From contig REEB01000155.1 of the NCBI GenBank assembly GCA_007695295.1, positions 1 to 40,959 on the forward strand: a stretch of DNA of 40,959 bases, read 5' to 3'. Source of the DNA: Puniceicoccaceae bacterium (lineage in GTDB: Bacteria; Verrucomicrobiota; Verrucomicrobiia; Opitutales; Opitutaceae). A model generated the notes under the pieces. It saw only the letters and a program-made list of their open reading frames with translations. It was not told the origin of the DNA and did not search any database. The position numbers and the translations under genes were made by a program. Each line of letters starts with the position of its first letter. Within the stretch, counting starts at the first letter, position 1. Shown here piece after piece: positions 23,381 through 32,239 of this stretch.

Positions 23381-25186
23381 TCAGGGTATTTCCACCCGGA
23401 TCGGCAGTATCATGTGCCGCCCCCGTGGGTCGTTTAGTTTCTGCAGGATTTCGAGATCGGCCACGATAGTCCGCAGCGGGGATGGGAGACGCCCCGCCAC
23501 GCCGCTGAGCGGCCGATCCTGTTTGGCCAGGGATTCCAGCAACTGCTCAAAGAAGTCCACCGGCGGAGGATGATCCACCACCGTATACCGGTCGGCGATA
23601 CCGGCCAGCTCGGCGGCATGCCGGATTGCATCCCCAAGGCCGCCGATCGCGTCCGCCAACCCCAGCTCCACGGCCTGTTCCCCAGTCCAGACGCGACCTT
23701 GGGCGATCGCCTCGACCTGCTCGCGGGACATCGACCGGCCTTCAGCCACAAAGTCGAGAAACTGGTCGTAACTGGAGTCCACCCAGCCGCGCACCAGCTC
23801 GATTTCCTCTTCCGTCTTGGCACGCGAGACCGCCGTCAGATCAGCGAAACGGCCGGTTTTCAATCCGTCAAAGGCCACCCCCTGGCGATCGAGCAACTCG
23901 CTTAAATCAAGCATCGTAATCACCACCCCAATCGATCCGGTGATGGTATCAGGCTGGGTGAAGATGTGGTTCCCGTGGGTCGAGATCAGGTAGCCGCCCG
24001 ATGCGGCCGAGTCTCCGAAGGAAACGACCAACGGTTTCTCCCGGGCCGTCAGCTCCACTTCACGCTGGATGACTTCCGAGGCCGAGGCGCTCCCGCCGAG
24101 ACTGTTGACCCGCAGGACGACCGCCTTGACCGACCCATCGTGGCGCAGTTGGCGCAGCTCCCGCGCAAAGCGATCAGCCCCCACCATCCCGGCGTCGCCC
24201 TCCCCGTCGATGATGATGCCTTCGGCATAGATCACCGCCACCTTGTCGCGGACCGGAGGCCGCTTCGTGGCATCGAGGAGGTCGATGTAAGCCGGCAGGG
24301 AGGTCTGCCGAAAACTCTGCCCGTTGCGGGTCGCTCCCCCGATGCCCTGGAGGCGCTCCACCACTTCGGGGAAAAAGGCCAACTCGTCCACCAACCCGGC
24401 CGCATGGGCGGTCGGCGGGGTGATGAAGCCTTCATCGTCGACCAACTCCTGGAGCTGCCCCGGGGTCAACCCGCGCGACTCACTCACCGTGAGCAGAAAA
24501 GTGGACCAAAGCCCATCGAGCAGATCGCCGAGCTGCTCCCGGTCTTCGGGAGAAAGCTCGTGCTCGGTGACAAAATCCATCGCCGTCTTGTAGCGGCCCG
24601 CCCGGACCACTTCCACCCCGATTCCGTATTTCTCCAGCATCCCGGTGAGGAAAAACGGCCTCACACTGAGGCCGGGCGTGATCAGCATGCCGGCGGGATT
24701 GAGGTAAATTTCATCCGCCACCGAAGCCAGATAGACGTCCCGGGTTGTCGCCAAGGTCAGGTAGGCCACCACGGGTTTGCCCGCCTCCCGGACCGCCTCC
24801 AGGGCCGCCCTCACTTCGCGCAGGGCCGGAAACCCGCCTCCCGAGGTCGATGCGGAAAAGCTGCCGTGCAGATAGACTCCGCTCACCCGGTCGTCTTTGG
24901 CGGCCGCTTCAAGCGCATTCACCACCGAGCGGAGGGAAAGAACCGGCGGCCCGCCCATCCCCAGCAGCTCATTGACAACTTCCGCCCCCGTCGTCGCCGG
25001 CGGCGCATCGGTCAGGTTGATTCCGAGATCGAAGACAAGCACCGATCCCCGCTCCAGAGTCGGCTTCTTGTCGCCCATCAGGGCCACCAGCCCGCCCACG
25101 AAAACCAGCCCGGAGAACGCGATCACCGCGGCGATAAGCAGGAACGCCACCAGCACCGCAAAGACCATTTTGAAAAAGTCCTTCAT
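23381..25186 (-). CDS. sppA: signal peptide peptidase SppA, 67K type
   Basis: A 601-residue membrane-anchored serine protease that degrades cleaved signal peptides. One N-terminal transmembrane helix (about 8-36) is followed by two S49 peptidase halves. The catalytic Lys is K200 in VVRAGRYKTAMDF and the nucleophile S396 in GDSAASGGYLIS, the same Lys/Ser dyad arrangement as the E. coli enzyme. Length matches the tandem-domain type rather than the short SppA form. The sufT gene starts 57 bases after its stop on the same strand, so they may be an operon. Confidence 0.93.
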   Translation of the reverse strand: MKDFFKMVFAVLVAFLLIAAVIAFSGLVFVGGLVALMGDKKPTLERGSVLVFDLGINLTDAPPATTGAEVVNELLGMGGPPVLSLRSVVNALEAAAKDDRVSGVYLHGSFSASTSGGGFPALREVRAALEAVREAGKPVVAYLTLATTRDVYLASVADEIYLNPAGMLITPGLSVRPFFLTGMLEKYGIGVEVVRAGRYKTAMDFVTEHELSPEDREQLGDLLDGLWSTFLLTVSESRGLTPGQLQELVDDEGFITPPTAHAAGLVDELAFFPEVVERLQGIGGATRNGQSFRQTSLPAYIDLLDATKRPPVRDKVAVIYAEGIIIDGEGDAGMVGADRFARELRQLRHDGSVKAVVLRVNSLGGSASASEVIQREVELTAREKPLVVSFGDSAASGGYLISTHGNHIFTQPDTITGSIGVVITMLDLSELLDRQGVAFDGLKTGRFADLTAVSRAKTEEEIELVRGWVDSSYDQFLDFVAEGRSMSREQVEAIAQGRVWTGEQAVELGLADAIGGLGDAIRHAAELAGIADRYTVVDHPPPVDFFEQLLESLAKQDRPLSGVAGRLPSPLRTIVADLEILQKLNDPRGRHMILPIRVEIP

Positions 25187-25253
25187 GGCTCTTGGCTAGG
25201 CCCCGCTCCAGGGGTTCACAAGCCCGAAATCCTCCCCCAACACCACAGATCGC

Positions 25254-25282
25254 TTGACACCTGCACCACCCGACCCTACCCC
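25254..25282 (+). promoter_or_regulatory. possible leuA promoter
   Basis: TTGACA (25254-25259) is a perfect -35 hexamer, with a 17-base spacer to a weak -10 TACCCC (25277-25282). Transcription would begin near 25289, about 175 bases before leuA. The good -35 box and the spacing support the call; the GC-rich -10 weakens it. Confidence 0.35.
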
Positions 25283-25289
25283 ATCCCCC

Positions 25290-25346
25290 GTGCAGCGATC
25301 GACAGCAGTTTCGATTTTCTCATCCCTTTCCCTGCTTCGACTTTGA
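25290..25346 (+). CDS. putative leucine-rich leader peptide upstream of leuA
   Basis: A GTG-started frame of 18 codons ends in Leu-Ser-Leu-Leu-Arg-Leu then stop, so four of its last six codons are Leu. It lies 117 bases ahead of the leuA start, just after the possible promoter, and a short GC hairpin with a T-rich tail (25390-25412) follows. This is the layout of a transcription attenuator. There is no ribosome binding site, so translation would be leaderless, and chance is a real alternative. Confidence 0.3.
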   Translation: MQRSTAVSIFSSLSLLRL

Positions 25347-25389
25347 CGCGAGCGGAGTCTGGCCGCAACCGCACGCACCCCGTCACGGC

Positions 25390-25412
25390 CCGCCTCAGGC
25401 GGCTTTCCTTTT
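25390..25412 (+). terminator. possible attenuator hairpin before leuA
   Basis: CCGCC/GGCGG with a 3-base loop (25390-25402) is followed by CTTTCCTTTT. The stem is only 5 bp, so it would be a weak terminator; the position between the leader frame and leuA is suggestive. Confidence 0.25.
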
Positions 25413-25463
25413 CGGAATTGACGGATCCCCCCCACCCTTCCAACCCCATTCGTTTTCCATTTC

Positions 25464-27143
25464 ATGCAGCCACCACCCATCACCAAGTACCGGCCGTTTC
25501 CACGCGTCGATCTGCCCGACCGCCAATGGCCGGACCGCACCATTGACCAGCCACCGCTCTGGTGCAGCGTGGACTTGCGGGACGGCAACCAGGCCCTCGC
25601 CGTGCCCATGAGCGTCGAACAGAAACTCGAGCTGTTCGACACCCTCGTGCAGATCGGCTTCAAGGAAATCGAAGTCGGCTTTCCCGCCGCTTCCTCAATT
25701 GAGTTCGAGTTCATCCGCCGCCTCATCGATGAAAACCGCATCCCGGACGATGTCACCATCCAGGTCCTGACCCAGTCGCGCGAAGAGTTGATCGCGCGCA
25801 CCTTCGAATCCCTCGCCGGCGTCAAACGCGCCATCCTCCACCTCTACAACTCCACCTCGCCGGTCCAGCGCGAGGTCGTCTTCGGACTCGATCGGGAGGA
25901 GATCAAGGCCATCGCCGTGCGCGGCACCCGCCAAGTCCGCCAGCTCGCCGATGCGGCCATCGCCGCCGGCTCCAGGATCGTCTTTCAATACTCTCCGGAA
26001 AGTTTCAGCGACACCGAGCTGGATTTCGCCCTCGATGTCTGCGAAGCGGTCACCGGGGTCTGGGGGCCCTCCCCGGAGGACCGCATCATCCTCAACCTCC
26101 CCGCCACCGTGGAGGTTTCCACCCCCAATATCCACGCCGACCAGATCGAGTGGTTCTGCCGCCACCTCTCGCGCCGCGAAGAGGTCATCATCAGCCTCCA
26201 CGCCCACAACGACCGCGGCACCGCCGTCGCCGCCACCGAGTTGGGACTGATGGCCGGAGCCGACCGCGTCGAAGGCACTCTCTTCGGCAACGGCGAGCGC
26301 ACCGGCAACGTCGACATCGTCACCCTCGCCCTCAACCTCTACACCCAAGGCGTCCATCCCGGGTTGGACTTTTCCAACCTCAATGCCGTCCGCGAGGTCT
26401 ACGAACGCTGCACCCGCATGGAAGTGCCGCCCCGCCAGCCCTACGGCGGCGAACTGGTCTTCACCGCTTTTTCCGGCTCCCACCAGGACGCCATCAAAAA
26501 GGGCATGGCCCGCCAGGATGAAGCGCCCGGCGCCCGCTGGCGGGTACCCTACCTGCCCATCGACCCCAAGGACATCGGCCGCAATTACCGCGCCATCATC
26601 CGCATCAACAGCCAGTCCGGCAAAGGCGGGGTCGCCTATGTCATGGAGGCTGAGTTCGGCTTTATCCTCCCCAAAGCCATGCACCGCGAGCTGGGCCGCC
26701 TCGTCAACGAAATCGCCGACTCCCGCGGACTCGAAATCACCCCGGACGAGCTCTACGCGTATTTTGTTTCCGAATACATCGAGCGGCATTCGCCCCTCCG
26801 GCTGGTCGACTTCTCCGGCCGCCGGGAAGCCAACGGCACCGTCTCCGCCCGGGCCACCGTCGAGATCTCCGGCGAACTTCGCCAGATCGAGGGGAAGGGC
26901 AACGGGCCGATCGCGGCGTTTGTCCACGGCCTCGCCGGCACACCCTTCGGCGGTCGCTTCGAACTCCTCTCCTATGCGGAGCATTCCCTCGGGGTCGGCG
27001 CCGATTCCAAGGCCGTAGCCTACATCCAGATCCGCACCGACGGCGGCTATTCCTGCTTCGGCGCGGGCATGGACACCAACATCGAGATCGCCTCCATCCA
27101 AGCCCTCGTCAGCGCCCTCAATCGCGCCGGACTCGTCTCCTGA
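25464..27143 (+). CDS. leuA: 2-isopropylmalate synthase
   Basis: A 559-residue enzyme that condenses acetyl-CoA with 2-oxoisovalerate, the first step of leucine synthesis. The catalytic TIM barrel (about 30-310) has the metal and active-site SVDLRDGNQA, the metal-binding HAHNDRG motif and EGTLFGNGERTGN. The C-terminal regulatory domain (about 440-555) contains the leucine-binding fold ending in GGYSCFGAGMDTNI. The long form with the KYRPFP N-terminus matches the LeuA type 2 group (actinobacterial-like). The ATG at 25464 gives the usual N-terminus. It is convergent with the ROK gene. Confidence 0.95.
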   Translation: MQPPPITKYRPFPRVDLPDRQWPDRTIDQPPLWCSVDLRDGNQALAVPMSVEQKLELFDTLVQIGFKEIEVGFPAASSIEFEFIRRLIDENRIPDDVTIQVLTQSREELIARTFESLAGVKRAILHLYNSTSPVQREVVFGLDREEIKAIAVRGTRQVRQLADAAIAAGSRIVFQYSPESFSDTELDFALDVCEAVTGVWGPSPEDRIILNLPATVEVSTPNIHADQIEWFCRHLSRREEVIISLHAHNDRGTAVAATELGLMAGADRVEGTLFGNGERTGNVDIVTLALNLYTQGVHPGLDFSNLNAVREVYERCTRMEVPPRQPYGGELVFTAFSGSHQDAIKKGMARQDEAPGARWRVPYLPIDPKDIGRNYRAIIRINSQSGKGGVAYVMEAEFGFILPKAMHRELGRLVNEIADSRGLEITPDELYAYFVSEYIERHSPLRLVDFSGRREANGTVSARATVEISGELRQIEGKGNGPIAAFVHGLAGTPFGGRFELLSYAEHSLGVGADSKAVAYIQIRTDGGYSCFGAGMDTNIEIASIQALVSALNRAGLVS

Positions 27144-27146
27144 GCC

Positions 27147-27177
27147 GGCCGCTGCCGGCCCCCCGGGGCCGGCGGCC
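27147..27177. terminator. GC-rich hairpin between convergent genes
   Basis: GCCGGCCCC (27154-27162) and GGGGCCGGC (27165-27173) form a perfect 9-bp inverted repeat, extended by flanking GGCC blocks. It sits 3 bases after the leuA stop and 49 bases from the ROK stop, a typical place for a bidirectional terminator. No T-run follows. Confidence 0.5.
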
Positions 27178-27225
27178 CTTCCTCCGCGGTACTTGGATCT
27201 CCGCACGCGGCTTTGTGAAAACGCC

Positions 27226-28380
27226 TCAGACTGAGCCTCCGGCCGGAGCCGATGCGGCCGCGGACGGTCCCGGATCAAGCGCCGCCCGGGTTTCGCCCAA
27301 GTACAACTCCTGCAGCGCCAGCCAGGCAGCGGTCTGGGCGGAGCGAACCGCTTCATCCCCCCGGGCCGAGATTTTCACCCGCTCGGCCATGTCCGGCAAG
27401 AGCAGTTGGCGAACCCGCTCGATCAATGCCTCCTGAAAAACCTTCGATCCCAGCATCCGGCTCCAGATGACAAAGCGGGCCGGGCGCACGAGGTTGATTG
27501 CATTGGAGAGACCGAGCGCCAGGTAGTCCAGGATCTCAGCCACCGCGGCTTCGGCCAAACCTCCCCGCACGACCGCCTCCTCCAGCGTCCACTCCGGATG
27601 TCCTCCGCGCTGGTGGTAGAAGACCGTGCTGCAAATGCGCTCCAAGCAACCCTGGTGGCCGCAGAAACAGCGCTCCGTCTCCACCGGGAAGCGATTGTGG
27701 CCCAGCTCGTTGCCGCCGAGGATGCAACCGTCGTTGGGCCGCCCGTCGATCAGGATGGAGGCCCCGAAAGATCCATCCTCAAAGCTGACCAGCATCACAT
27801 CCTCGCTCACCGGGACGCCGTTCTCGAGGATCCAGCGGGCCGACAAGGCATGCATGTCGTTGTCCGCATAGAGGGGGCAGCCGCCGGCCGCATCCCGGAG
27901 CGGATGCAGGCTCAAGGGCTGCTTGCCCGGAAAGGCCGCGCTCAAGAGCAGCCGCCCTTCCGCAAGGTCAAGAAACCCCGCCACACTCACCGCCACCGCC
28001 AAGGTCTCCGGGACGACCGCCTCCCGCACGAGGGAAGCCGCCATCTCCAGCAGGTCCCGCCCGCCATCGGCCCCTTGCAGCGCATGGTAGGCCAGCGGCT
28101 CGCCGAAGAGATTCACACGGGTCGCCTCCACTTCCCGCGGATGAATCGCCACACCCACGATGTGGCAACGCTCGGACTCGAGCTCGAGCGGGATCTTGGG
28201 CCGCCCCGGCGCCAAGGTGGCCGCCACCGTTTCGCGGATGATGCGGCGCGCCAAAAGGTCATTGACCAGGTCACCAACCGTGTTGGGCCGGATGCCGGTG
28301 AGCTGGTGCAGCTCCCAGCGGCTCAAGGGACCACGGGCACGAAGCAACTGCAGGACCTGGACTTGTTGGGGCGTAACCAT
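27226..28380 (-). CDS. ROK-family transcriptional regulator
   Basis: A 384-residue regulator. An N-terminal winged helix (about 5-65; LSRWELHQLTGIRPNTVGDLVNDLL) binds DNA and the rest is a ROK sugar-kinase-like fold. It shows the ROK zinc site, here CFCGHQGCLE, and GGNELGHNRF. The ATP-binding residues look poor, consistent with a regulator rather than a kinase. I chose the ATG at 28380 because GGAGG precedes it by 6 bases; an open frame runs further upstream. The ligand is probably a sugar. It is divergent from the GNAT/GH3 pair (167-base gap) and might control them. Confidence 0.88.
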   Translation of the reverse strand: MVTPQQVQVLQLLRARGPLSRWELHQLTGIRPNTVGDLVNDLLARRIIRETVAATLAPGRPKIPLELESERCHIVGVAIHPREVEATRVNLFGEPLAYHALQGADGGRDLLEMAASLVREAVVPETLAVAVSVAGFLDLAEGRLLLSAAFPGKQPLSLHPLRDAAGGCPLYADNDMHALSARWILENGVPVSEDVMLVSFEDGSFGASILIDGRPNDGCILGGNELGHNRFPVETERCFCGHQGCLERICSTVFYHQRGGHPEWTLEEAVVRGGLAEAAVAEILDYLALGLSNAINLVRPARFVIWSRMLGSKVFQEALIERVRQLLLPDMAERVKISARGDEAVRSAQTAAWLALQELYLGETRAALDPGPSAAASAPAGGSV

Positions 28381-28547
28381 GTCTCGCCTCCACAAAGGAC
28401 CAATTTCACGCTCGTGCAAAGCCCGAACCTTGCCCCGCCCGTCTTTCCCCTTCAGACCCCGCCACCGGCGCGGGTACGCTCTCGGGATCACGGGTCGGCA
28501 CCCCACAGGCTTGCCCGCGGAGACCTTTCGCACCACGCTCCTCCGCC

Positions 28548-29225
28548 ATGCATCCCTCCTCCTCCGAGGCTCTCCGCATCCGCCCGGGCCAGCCCGGCGA
28601 CGAGGCCGCCCTTCTCCAGATCTGCCTGCTCACCGGCGACGGGGGAGGCGACGCCACCCCGCTCTTCGAAGACCCGGATCTCATCGGCCTTTGGTATGCT
28701 GCGCCCTACCTCCACCTGCCCTCCACATTGGCCTTTGTCGCCGAGGACGAAGCGGGTGTGGCCGGCTACATCGTGGGCGCGATTGATTCCCGCCTCTACC
28801 ACCAGGCCTTCGTGCGGGAGTGGGCTCCGCGCATCGCCCGCCGGTTTCCCGATCCGCCAGACGACCGGCCATCCCGTACACAAGACGACGATTACCGGCG
28901 ACGCTTTCACCATCCCGAGTTCGACGATCCTCCCTGGTTCGAATCCCACCCATCTCACCTCCACATCGATCTTCTGCCCCGCCTCCAGGGACGCGGCATC
29001 GGTCGCCGATTGATGGATACATTTCTCGATGCCCTGACTTCGGCCGGTTCCGGCGGCGTCCACCTCGGAGTGGGCGCATCCAACCACCGCGCCCGCCGTT
29101 TCTACCGGCGCTATGGCTTCACCGAACTGGAACCGGTCGATGAGACCACCTCCGGCAGTGTCTCACTCGGCTTGTGCCTGCCCCGCCCCTCCACTTCGCC
29201 CGCCCGCCATGCCCCCCTCTCCTGA
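28548..29225 (+). CDS. GNAT-family N-acetyltransferase
   Basis: A 225-residue protein with the acetyl-CoA binding motif RLQGRGIGRR (145-154), the preceding HLHIDLLP strand, and N179 with FYRRYGF (185-191) in the C-terminal part. An unusual insertion (about 85-132) rich in Arg, Asp and Pro carries YRRRFHHPEFDDPPW. The overall layout resembles GNAT proteins associated with hexosamine metabolism. The ATG at 28548 is chosen. The stop is 17 bases inside the GH3 gene, which suggests translational coupling with that glycosidase. The substrate is unknown. Confidence 0.85.
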   Translation: MHPSSSEALRIRPGQPGDEAALLQICLLTGDGGGDATPLFEDPDLIGLWYAAPYLHLPSTLAFVAEDEAGVAGYIVGAIDSRLYHQAFVREWAPRIARRFPDPPDDRPSRTQDDDYRRRFHHPEFDDPPWFESHPSHLHIDLLPRLQGRGIGRRLMDTFLDALTSAGSGGVHLGVGASNHRARRFYRRYGFTELEPVDETTSGSVSLGLCLPRPSTSPARHAPLS

Positions 29226-30285
29226 TCCCGGCCTTGAGGCCAAAGCCGGCCGGCTTCTGCTCGCCGGCTTCCGCGGGACTGCCATCGAGCCCGGCCATCC
29301 CTTGGAGCGCGACTTGGCCGAAGGCTTGCTCGGAGGTGTCATCCTTTTCGACTACGACATGACCCTGCGCCGGCCCGGGAGAAACATCACCTCGCCGGAT
29401 CAGCTCGCCGCCCTCGCCGCCGACCTCCGCCGACGCAGCCCCCACCCGCTTTTCATCGCCATCGACCAGGAAGGCGGGCGGGTCGCCCGCCTCAAACCGG
29501 AGTGCGGTTTCCCCCCCACTTCCTCTCATGCCGCACTCGGCCGTTCCGGAGATCCGGCCGCCACCGCCGCCGCCGCCGCCGGCATCGCCGCCACCCTCGC
29601 CGCCACCGGCGTCAACCTCAACTGCGCTCCCGTCGTCGACCTCGCCGTCGAACCGGACAATCCGATCATCGCCGGGAAAGAACGCAGCTTCTCCGCCGAC
29701 CCCGCCGTCGTCGCCGCCCATGCCGCCGCCTTTGTCCGCGCCCACCGCCAGGCCGGCGTCGCCTGCACCCCGAAACACTTTCCCGGCCACGGCAGCTCGC
29801 GGGCCGACACCCACCTCGGCTGGGTCGATGTCACCGATTCCTGGATACAGGATGAACTCGAGCCCTACCGCCGCCTGCTCGCGGAGGATCTTTGCGATGC
29901 CATCATGACGACCCACATCTTCCATCGCGGCCTCGACCCTGACTTTCCCGCCACCCTTTCTCCCCGCATCCTCGACGGTCTCCTCCGCAAGGATCTGGGC
30001 TTCGGAGGCGCCATCGTGACCGACGACCTCGAAATGCGCGCCATCGCCGATCACTTTCCACTCGAACAGGCCCTCCCCCGGGCCGTGCAAGCCGGAGCCG
30101 ACCTGCTCACCCTCGGCAACAATGTCGACTACGACCCCGCCATCACCAGCCGCGCCCGTCGCGCCCTCGTGCAAGCCGTCCACCGGGGCGAGCTGGCCGA
30201 AGAATGCCTCGACCACGCGCTCGTCCGGCTCCGGCGCCTGCACGATCGGCGGGCGGGCGGAGATTCACTGAGAACCGGCACATGA
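29209..30285 (+). CDS. glycoside hydrolase family 3, NagZ-like beta-N-acetylhexosaminidase
   Basis: A 358-residue single-domain GH3 enzyme. Seen are DQEGGRVARL (86-95), KHFPGHGSSRADTH (189-202) with the general acid/base His on its loop, and IVTDDLEM (269-276) with the nucleophile Asp near 272. This DDLEM/KHFPGHG pair is the NagZ signature, which removes GlcNAc from anhydromuropeptides in cell-wall recycling. No signal peptide is seen, so it would act in the cytoplasm. The ATG at 29209 lies within the end of the GNAT gene; a longer frame starting at 29113 is not family-like. The C-terminal GlcNAc-binding details cannot be confirmed by eye. Confidence 0.9.
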   Translation: MPPSPDPGLEAKAGRLLLAGFRGTAIEPGHPLERDLAEGLLGGVILFDYDMTLRRPGRNITSPDQLAALAADLRRRSPHPLFIAIDQEGGRVARLKPECGFPPTSSHAALGRSGDPAATAAAAAGIAATLAATGVNLNCAPVVDLAVEPDNPIIAGKERSFSADPAVVAAHAAAFVRAHRQAGVACTPKHFPGHGSSRADTHLGWVDVTDSWIQDELEPYRRLLAEDLCDAIMTTHIFHRGLDPDFPATLSPRILDGLLRKDLGFGGAIVTDDLEMRAIADHFPLEQALPRAVQAGADLLTLGNNVDYDPAITSRARRALVQAVHRGELAEECLDHALVRLRRLHDRRAGGDSLRTGT

Positions 30286-30336
30286 AACCGGCGGGACGCG
30301 GCCGTTCGCCAGCAAGCTCAACCAGCCGCACCAAGC

Positions 30337-30621
30337 TTAATATTCGCAGTGCAGCTCGGTGATGTTGCCGCAACTGCAGGTCACGCGGATGTGGGTGACG
30401 CGCCCGTTCTGCATCCGGTATTCCACCTTGGCGCCCCCATCCTCATGCTGGTGGGGAAGGTCCGCTTCCGATTTGCGCTCGCCACCGGCGCTACCGGCGC
30501 TGGCCGCAGGCGGAGAGCCGGGGACCGTCGAGGCCAGGGCCGGGGTCGCACCGGGGTCGTCGGGATCGGGCAGCTGAAAGCCGGTGGCGAGAATGCTGCG
30601 GCCTGAGAGAAAGTCGTCCAT
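30337..30621 (-). CDS. small conserved-looking protein at the end of the flagellar operon
   Basis: A 94-residue protein with no recognised family. The N-terminus (MDDFLSGRSILATGFQLPDP) is followed by an Ala/Pro-rich linker with repeated small residues, and a polar C-terminal domain ending VTCSCGNITELHCEY. Three Cys in CSCG and HC, with a His, could bind zinc. The ATG is one base from the motB stop, so it is translated from the flagellar transcript. A role in the motor or its regulation is inferred only from position. Confidence 0.65.
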   Translation of the reverse strand: MDDFLSGRSILATGFQLPDPDDPGATPALASTVPGSPPAASAGSAGGERKSEADLPHQHEDGGAKVEYRMQNGRVTHIRVTCSCGNITELHCEY

Positions 30622-30622
30622 G

Positions 30623-31357
30623 TCAGGGAAGGGGCGTGAGAGGAGCGGTAATGACCAAACTGATACTGAGGCGTTGGTTGGAGGGGTCTCCGGGATCGGT
30701 GCCGGGAAGGGGATGATTGTCGGCGTAGCCGGTGACTTGGTCGATGAGCCGGGGATCGACGGCATAGTGCTCGAGGGCGCGCCGGGCGGCGTTGGCGCGA
30801 TCGGTGGACAGCTCCCAACCGGTGTAGGCGGGATCGGCGGAGACAAAGCCGGCCGCGAGATGGCCGCCGATGCGCACCTTGAAACCGTAGCGTTCGATCA
30901 GCCAAGCCATGTTCTGGACCACAAACCGTCCCCACTCCGTGAACTCGGCGGTGCCGGGGCGGAAGAGGGGATGGCGGGAGCGGTCGAAAAGGATCACCCG
31001 CAGGCCGTCCGGCGCCACCTGCACATCGACAGGCCGGTCCCGGTCACCAAGATCGAGATCGAGCGCACTGTAGAACTCCTGGGCAATGGTGTGGAGGAGA
31101 TTGAGGTTGGAGAGTGACGGATTGGAATCGCCGGTCTCGTTGTTGAAGAGGTCGGAGCCGCCGTCGAAGCTCATCACCCCAAGGGAGGCATCGACGCTGA
31201 AGTTGAAGGGGCTCTGGAAGTAGCGGGCGGTGGCGATGAGGATCTCGTCGTCTTGGGCCGAAATCCACAGGACCATGAAAAGCGCCATCATCGCGGTGGC
31301 GAAATCGGCGTAAGCCACCTTCCATGATCCGCCGTGGTGCTCGCCTTTCTTGCCCAT
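30623..31357 (-). CDS. motB: flagellar stator protein MotB
   Basis: A 244-residue stator protein. The N-terminal segment KVAYADFATAMMALFMVLW (about 13-31) is the single transmembrane helix with the proton-binding Asp at YADFATAM. A plug region follows, then the OmpA-like peptidoglycan-binding domain (about 105-235), with RIGGHLAAG and DRANAARRALEHY. It pairs with MotA, encoded 6 bases upstream, to drive rotation. The linker between the helix and the OmpA domain is short. Confidence 0.93.
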   Translation of the reverse strand: MGKKGEHHGGSWKVAYADFATAMMALFMVLWISAQDDEILIATARYFQSPFNFSVDASLGVMSFDGGSDLFNNETGDSNPSLSNLNLLHTIAQEFYSALDLDLGDRDRPVDVQVAPDGLRVILFDRSRHPLFRPGTAEFTEWGRFVVQNMAWLIERYGFKVRIGGHLAAGFVSADPAYTGWELSTDRANAARRALEHYAVDPRLIDQVTGYADNHPLPGTDPGDPSNQRLSISLVITAPLTPLP

Positions 31358-31363
31358 CGCCGC

Positions 31364-32227
31364 TTATTTGCCCGGATTGAGGTTGCGGAGCATCTGCTCC
31401 AACTCGTCGGCCGTCGGCACAAGGGTGTTGTCGAGACTGCGGCGGGCCAGCTCGATCGCCATGATCGGGGCCAGCCCTTTGGCGAAGGCGCCGATCGCCT
31501 TGGACATGCAGATGTAATACTGTTCCTGGCTCTGGTTGTTCAGCTTGAGCAGGTTGGTCAGCGGATTGACAAAACCATAGGCGCCAAGGATGCCGAGAAA
31601 GGTCCCGGTGAGCGCGGCGGCGACTTTCTTGCCCACCATCTCCGGACCGTCCGCGATCGCGCCCATCGTATTGATGATGCCGAGAACCGCGGCGATGATG
31701 CCGACACCGGGGAGTGAATCGCCCACCAAGTTCATGACGCCGACCGGGGCCTCGGCCTTGCGCTCCATGGATTGGATCTCCGCTTCGAGCAGCGGCTGGA
31801 GCTGATCGGGCTTGATCTTGCCGTCGATGATCGGTTTGAGCGCATTGCAGAGAAAATCGACCCGCTCCTTGGACTGGGCGAAGTTGGGGTACTTCTGCAG
31901 TATCGTGCTCGTATCGGGCGAGGAGACATGCTCGTCAAGCGCGAGAAGGCCGTTGCGCCGGCCGACCATGAAGAGTTCGTAAAGAATCTTCAAAAGATCG
32001 AGGTATTGCTCCTTCCCCACCGAACGATTGCGCAAGGCGTCCATGATCTGCCCAACCAAGCCGATCAGGACCGACTTGGGACTGGCGATGACGAGAATGC
32101 CAAGGGCGATGCCGCCGATAATGACAAACTCGGACAGATGCATCAGCACCATCGGATGCCCGCCCGCCATCATGAACCCGATGATGGTCGAGGCGAGAAC
32201 GATGAAATATCCGATGACGATGAGCAT
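31364..32227 (-). CDS. motA: flagellar motor stator protein MotA
   Basis: A 287-residue membrane protein with four helices: about 1-20, 33-50, and a pair at about 170-195 and 205-228. The cytoplasmic loop contains the conserved charges (RRNGLLALDEHV) that contact FliG, and P173-like prolines sit in GVGIIAAVLG and NPLTNLLKL. It forms the proton or sodium channel with MotB. The coupling ion cannot be told from sequence. Gaps to fliA (12 bases) and motB (6 bases) support one transcript. Confidence 0.94.
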   Translation of the reverse strand: MLIVIGYFIVLASTIIGFMMAGGHPMVLMHLSEFVIIGGIALGILVIASPKSVLIGLVGQIMDALRNRSVGKEQYLDLLKILYELFMVGRRNGLLALDEHVSSPDTSTILQKYPNFAQSKERVDFLCNALKPIIDGKIKPDQLQPLLEAEIQSMERKAEAPVGVMNLVGDSLPGVGIIAAVLGIINTMGAIADGPEMVGKKVAAALTGTFLGILGAYGFVNPLTNLLKLNNQSQEQYYICMSKAIGAFAKGLAPIMAIELARRSLDNTLVPTADELEQMLRNLNPGK

Positions 32228-32239
32228 GGGCGGCGCGGA

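Noticed and set aside
28929-28950. tRNA-like T-loop motif GGTTCGAATCC
   Set aside because: The flanking bases do not form a T stem and no anticodon arm or acceptor stem can be built; it lies inside the GNAT gene and encodes WFES.
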